This document shows positions 60,957 to 64,000 of a DNA stretch of 64,000 bases, piece by piece; the first letter of the stretch is position 1, and each line of letters starts with the position of its first letter. Both the position numbers and the translations under genes were made by a program. The notes beneath the pieces are model-generated. The model worked only from the letters and a program-made list of their open reading frames with translations, did no database searches and was not told the DNA's origin. The stretch covers positions 1,789,380-1,853,379 of the forward strand of contig CP166133.1 in NCBI GenBank assembly GCA_041228285.1. The letters run 5' to 3'. This DNA is from Neisseriaceae bacterium CLB008. Its GTDB lineage: Bacteria > Pseudomonadota > Gammaproteobacteria > Burkholderiales > Neisseriaceae.

Positions 60957-61586
60957 ATGTCTACTATGACTCTTTATACTAACCCCCATTCCCGTGGAGT
61001 AACAGTTTCTTGGATGTTGGCTGAATGTGGCCAAACACACGAATACATACCTTTGGCATTCAAAACTGAGATGAAATCAGCTGAATATTTAAAATTGAAC
61101 CCCGCTGGCAAAGTACCTACACTAGTACATGACGATATTGTTATCAGTGAAACCGCAGCAATTGTTGCGTACTTGGCAGATTTACACCTTGATAAAAAAC
61201 TGGCACCTTCACTAGACAATCCTTTACGCGGTGAGTACTACAAGTGGTTGTTTATTATTTGTAACCAGTTTGAACCCGCTATGACTGATGTGAAATATAA
61301 AATTAAATTGAGTGATGAAATGCGCTTTGCCTTGGGCTATCCCGAGTTAAGCGTATTGGAAAAGCAAGTCACTGATGTTTTGAGTAAGCGTCCTTATTTA
61401 TTAGGAAAGGATTTTTCGGCGGTAGACATAATGCTTGTAGCCTTACTGGCCGCAGCGAGTGAGTACACAAAAATCATGCCATTAAATGATGTTTTGGCAG
61501 CTTACTACCAGAAGGCCATTACTCGCCCTGCTTTTATAGAGGCACAAAAACTGAATACCAATATGGCTAAGGAAATGGGGCTATAG
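60957..61586 (+). CDS. Glutathione S-transferase
   Basis: 209 residues, the full GST length, from MSTMTLYTNPHSRGVTVSWMLAECG with AAAGGAAAAGCC before the ATG. The N-terminal thioredoxin-like domain has SAEYLKLNPAGKVPTLVHDDIVISETAAIVAYLAD, the glutathione-binding motif (VP...SE). The C-terminal helical domain has KDFSAVDIMLVALLAA (an N-cap Ser/Asp motif). Opposite strand to the head genes around it, with its own terminator; a cargo gene of host type inside the head module. Substrate unknown. Confidence 0.92.
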   Translation: MSTMTLYTNPHSRGVTVSWMLAECGQTHEYIPLAFKTEMKSAEYLKLNPAGKVPTLVHDDIVISETAAIVAYLADLHLDKKLAPSLDNPLRGEYYKWLFIICNQFEPAMTDVKYKIKLSDEMRFALGYPELSVLEKQVTDVLSKRPYLLGKDFSAVDIMLVALLAAASEYTKIMPLNDVLAAYYQKAITRPAFIEAQKLNTNMAKEMGL

Positions 61587-61605
61587 CAAGTAATAAGCTA
61601 GGTAA

Positions 61606-61640
61606 ATAAAAATGCTAGTCGATTGGCTAGCATTTTTCAT
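61606..61640. terminator. Bidirectional terminator after the GST gene
   Basis: AAAAATGCTAG and CTAGCATTTTT pair around eight bases; it serves both the GST and the head gene on the other strand. Confidence 0.85.
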
Positions 61641-61687
61641 ATGACTTGGCTATGAGATGATATAGCCTATTAAATATTCAATAGTCT

Positions 61688-62161
61688 CTAATAGCGCTCG
61701 TCACCTTCTGAATAAATTTGCTGTTCCAAAGGTTGTAGCAAATAAACCGTCGTGCGACTGCCTGGCAAACTGGTCGGTGAAATAACCTTTAATACCTGAT
61801 AAGCAATAGTCATGTTGGGCAATATTTGGTACACGCGATCATACTTCTGAACCTCAAACTCACTTTCAATGACTGGCTCAATGTTGACCAGTATCTGGCC
61901 GTCTGCGTAGGTAAAGCCCTCACCAGCATGTTCTGAACCAGGTAAGCGCTCGGTGTGAAGCATTTTTGCCGCGCCCAATAGATCAATCTGATATTCGGCC
62001 TCATCATCCATGCCTAGCTCCATTGCGCCACCAATGGTCTGTGGATCACTGCCGGCGTCCTTCCCCACCTTGCGATATATGGCCACGTCCACTGCATTGA
62101 TGTGGGCTAATGTGAGCTGACGAACGGCCCTATTTAAAACAGCATTGATTGGGTTCTTCAT
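61688..62161 (-). CDS. Head-cluster hypothetical protein (157 aa)
   Basis: 157 residues. It starts MKNPINAVLNRAVRQLTLAHINAVDVAIYRKVGKDAG and ends PTSLPGSRTTVYLLQPLEQQIYSEGDERY; a head-tail connector role would suit its size and position, but I cannot name a family. It directly follows the 350-aa gene with a one-base overlap. Confidence 0.6.
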   Translation of the reverse strand: MKNPINAVLNRAVRQLTLAHINAVDVAIYRKVGKDAGSDPQTIGGAMELGMDDEAEYQIDLLGAAKMLHTERLPGSEHAGEGFTYADGQILVNIEPVIESEFEVQKYDRVYQILPNMTIAYQVLKVISPTSLPGSRTTVYLLQPLEQQIYSEGDERY

Positions 62162-63213
62162 TACTTCCCACCTTCTAATATTTTTTGAATGGCGCTTACC
62201 TGTTCAGCCGACAACTTACCGCTATCCACGCTGCGCTTAATTTCTCGGGCCACGTCTGATGCACTCATGGCTTTAGCCTTGGCTCTGGCCAAATCAGCCG
62301 GCGACATGCCGGTGCCAGCGATAGATTGCCCAGCCCCGCCTTTAAAAGCATCTCGAATGTCCGCCGGTGGCACTGCATTTTTACGACGGCGCACAGCTTT
62401 ACTTGTCCAAGACTCTTTGGCCAACGTTTGGGCCATACTGTCAGCCTGGCGCTTACCGGCCGTTTTGGCGCGGGCCAAGGGCTTTTGTCGGTAGTTCGCC
62501 AAATAGTCCTTCATGTACCTGGTAAAAGATGGGGACTTTGTCAACACCAGCATCACACGCAAAGCATGCTTACAGGCGATGCCCTTCGTGTTGGGGTTGC
62601 GCACCTTCGGGAAACCAGTCTCTGGCTTACCCTGTGCATACCCACCGACAGAGGCAATGTAGCGGTACCAGAATCGATGCCTGCCACAATCACAGTCAAA
62701 ACGTATGGCGCCGCGGCTCACTTGATTAGCCAGTTCATTGGTGATGTTGCCACCAGCCAGCGCCGCCTGAAAGTTCAAGAATTCGACAGTAACAATGTGG
62801 TGCGAGTCACCGCTTTTATGGCTGGCATTTGTCCTAAAGACAACAGTACCATTTCGATCCTGCCGCACCGGCGCCGCCAAGGTAATTTCATCTTGGCACC
62901 GCTTAATGTCGATTTTGAGGCTTTTATTAATGACCGTGCGCGGATGAATGCCACCTTGCACACCCATGCGCTTAAACTCATCTTGAAGGCCTCGCATCGA
63001 TGCCTCAAAACGCTTTAAGTCCTCAAGCTGCAAGGCCTCAGTCATCGCCCCTTTATCTCGGTTGATCTTGCTCAGCACTCGTTCCGCACGCGTTGGCGGC
63101 AAATTAAGCACATCACCAAGGTTCAAAATATTGCCGGCGCCAGAACGTTTGCTGTCGGCAATCTGTTCGCGTTGCTTGACCAGATCAAGCTGGCTTTTAA
63201 TATTCTGGGCCAT
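62161..63213 (-). CDS. Head-cluster protein with SWIM-like zinc motif (350 aa)
   Basis: 350 residues. The N-terminal 100 are helical. C174-x-C176 and C214-x-H216 (in RFDCDCGRHRFWYRYIASVGG...GIACKHALRVMLVL) fit the SWIM zinc pattern CxCx(n)CxH. The C-terminal 120 are basic and Ala/Lys-rich. I recognise no head-morphogenesis family for it. It is in a three-gene run with the genes at 61688 and 63215. Confidence 0.65.
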   Translation of the reverse strand: MAQNIKSQLDLVKQREQIADSKRSGAGNILNLGDVLNLPPTRAERVLSKINRDKGAMTEALQLEDLKRFEASMRGLQDEFKRMGVQGGIHPRTVINKSLKIDIKRCQDEITLAAPVRQDRNGTVVFRTNASHKSGDSHHIVTVEFLNFQAALAGGNITNELANQVSRGAIRFDCDCGRHRFWYRYIASVGGYAQGKPETGFPKVRNPNTKGIACKHALRVMLVLTKSPSFTRYMKDYLANYRQKPLARAKTAGKRQADSMAQTLAKESWTSKAVRRRKNAVPPADIRDAFKGGAGQSIAGTGMSPADLARAKAKAMSASDVAREIKRSVDSGKLSAEQVSAIQKILEGGK

Positions 63214-63214
63214 C

Positions 63215-63520
63215 TTAATACAGACTCATACCAGTTTTTTTCTTCTTGCCACGGTTGATGATGGCCACCAATCGATCAGGCGTAAGAAAGCGTCGTGTAC
63301 CCTCGGTGATCGGCAGATCAACATCAACAAAGCCAACTTGGGCCGCGGTGGCGATCCAGTCAGAGCGGTTGCCATACACAAACTGATTAGTCAGGCTTGG
63401 ATCAAGCGTCTGTGCCCGCTGTACATCATAGGGAAGGTGTGGCTGATGCGCCTTAGTGTCTTGTGAGGCCGTTCGCATTTCACGGAAGGCAATGGCCACC
63501 TGCATAGAATCAATCGCCAT
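63215..63520 (-). CDS. Head-cluster hypothetical protein (101 aa)
   Basis: 101 residues: MAIDSMQVAIAFREMRTASQDTKAHQPHLPYDVQRAQTLDPSLTNQFVYGNRSDWIATAAQVGFVDVDLPITEGTRRFLTPDRLVAIINRG. First gene of the visible head operon; a GGGAAC element lies 70 bases upstream. No family recognised. Confidence 0.6.
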   Translation of the reverse strand: MAIDSMQVAIAFREMRTASQDTKAHQPHLPYDVQRAQTLDPSLTNQFVYGNRSDWIATAAQVGFVDVDLPITEGTRRFLTPDRLVAIINRGKKKKTGMSLY

Positions 63521-63594
63521 GAGAACCCCTTAAAGTTGATTTTTAGACCATGTGATAATAAATGCCATTACTCACCCACATTTAGGCTGTTCCC

Positions 63595-64000
63595 ATGAAT
63601 GAGCATGAACCCAAACAAATCAACGCGGCCTTTGGCCAATACTCTGGCGGCGCCACATCGGTTCTGGCTCTGATCGACAACATTGATGGCGAAAGTGTTT
63701 TACTGATTCTGGGGGAAACTGAGTTTGATTTAACCAGGCAAGAGGATTACGTTTTAATCACCGACATTCCAACATCCAGCAACCGTGACATGCTGTTTAA
63801 GCCTGATGACTTTCAAGCTGCTCTGGAGGCATACCGTGAATTAAAAGGAGCTGATGCGATTGAGTTTGATGACGATGCCAAACGTCTATTAATCAACAAT
63901 AAAATTGAGGTGGATGGCATCAAAGAAAGTGGACGGCTTAACTACAGCATTCAAGAATTGGGGAATGGCCATGTGGCCGTACTGGCCATTTGCCTGTACT
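63595..64000 (+). CDS. Hypothetical protein, truncated by the window edge
   Basis: 135 codons open from the ATG at 63595 to the edge: NEHEPKQINAAFGQYSGGATSVLALIDNIDGESVLLILGETEFDLTRQEDYVLITDIP and on. No stop is reached. The ribosome site is weak and a GGGAAC motif sits directly before it. The plus orientation against the head genes suggests another accessory gene. Not recognised. Confidence 0.5.
   Translation, partial: MNEHEPKQINAAFGQYSGGATSVLALIDNIDGESVLLILGETEFDLTRQEDYVLITDIPTSSNRDMLFKPDDFQAALEAYRELKGADAIEFDDDAKRLLINNKIEVDGIKESGRLNYSIQELGNGHVAVLAICLY

Noticed and set aside
62326..63018. Plus-strand frame of 230 codons opposite the SWIM-like gene
   Set aside because: Shadow; the minus-strand frame is longer, continuous with neighbours, and has the zinc motif.

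Overview
The window joins two kinds of DNA. Positions 1 to about 27,950 are chromosome of a proteobacterium of moderate GC, probably a beta- or gammaproteobacterium, judged from its heterotetrameric sarcosine oxidase, PurU, creatinase and GlxA-type AraC regulators. I could not place it more narrowly, and I saw no Neisseria-type DNA uptake sequence. Positions about 28,000 to 64,000 are the left part of a large contractile-tail prophage. It ends at a 3' remnant of a tRNA-Ser gene (27,949-28,010) and runs off the right edge.

Chromosomal part. A truncated cytochrome c subunit opens the window. A decayed aminoglycoside nucleotidyltransferase (aadA-like) pseudogene and several small lipoprotein and membrane genes follow. 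The core is a creatine/sarcosine catabolism cluster (4.8-19.3 kb): creatinase plus an MHS-type transporter feed sarcosine to SoxBDAG; the divergent purU-glyA operon handles the one-carbon unit and glycine/serine interconversion; a cupin and a YkvI-like transporter lie between. Two paralogous GlxA/GbdR-type AraC regulators flank the block, and TGTCG half-sites recur before most of its transcription units. From 19.3 to 27.9 kb the DNA is gene-poor. It holds short envelope genes (DUF2931-like, DUF333, Sel1 repeats, YecR-like), a YecR pseudogene, and a probable iron-regulated small RNA with a Fur-like box and an intrinsic terminator.

Prophage part. Most structural genes lie on the minus strand: head (capsid 60.7 kb), sheath, tube, baseplate, fibre, then portal and protease, tape measure with lysozyme-like domain, spike/hub, endolysin and overlapping Rz/Rz1. 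Portal and protease are about 14 kb from the capsid gene. Accessory genes break the structural order: GST, GT25 glycosyltransferase, a MazG + PUA/HNH pair, a 557-aa unknown, a DUF4236 protein, GIY-YIG, and four antirepressor-type genes.

Most notable are: (1) three antirepressor cassettes, each preceded by the same ~70-bp conserved segment ending in a terminator and then a structured leader with covarying stems and a TGCA loop, recalling c4/ant control in P1; (2) a P22 immI-like switch (divergent Arc-like and Mnt-like ribbon-helix-helix genes, operator palindromes, antirepressor) inside the tail module; (3) a GGGAAC element in at least eight prophage intergenic regions; (4) the MazG-HNH pair as a candidate defence module. 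All calls come from reading the sequence by eye; no searches were run.
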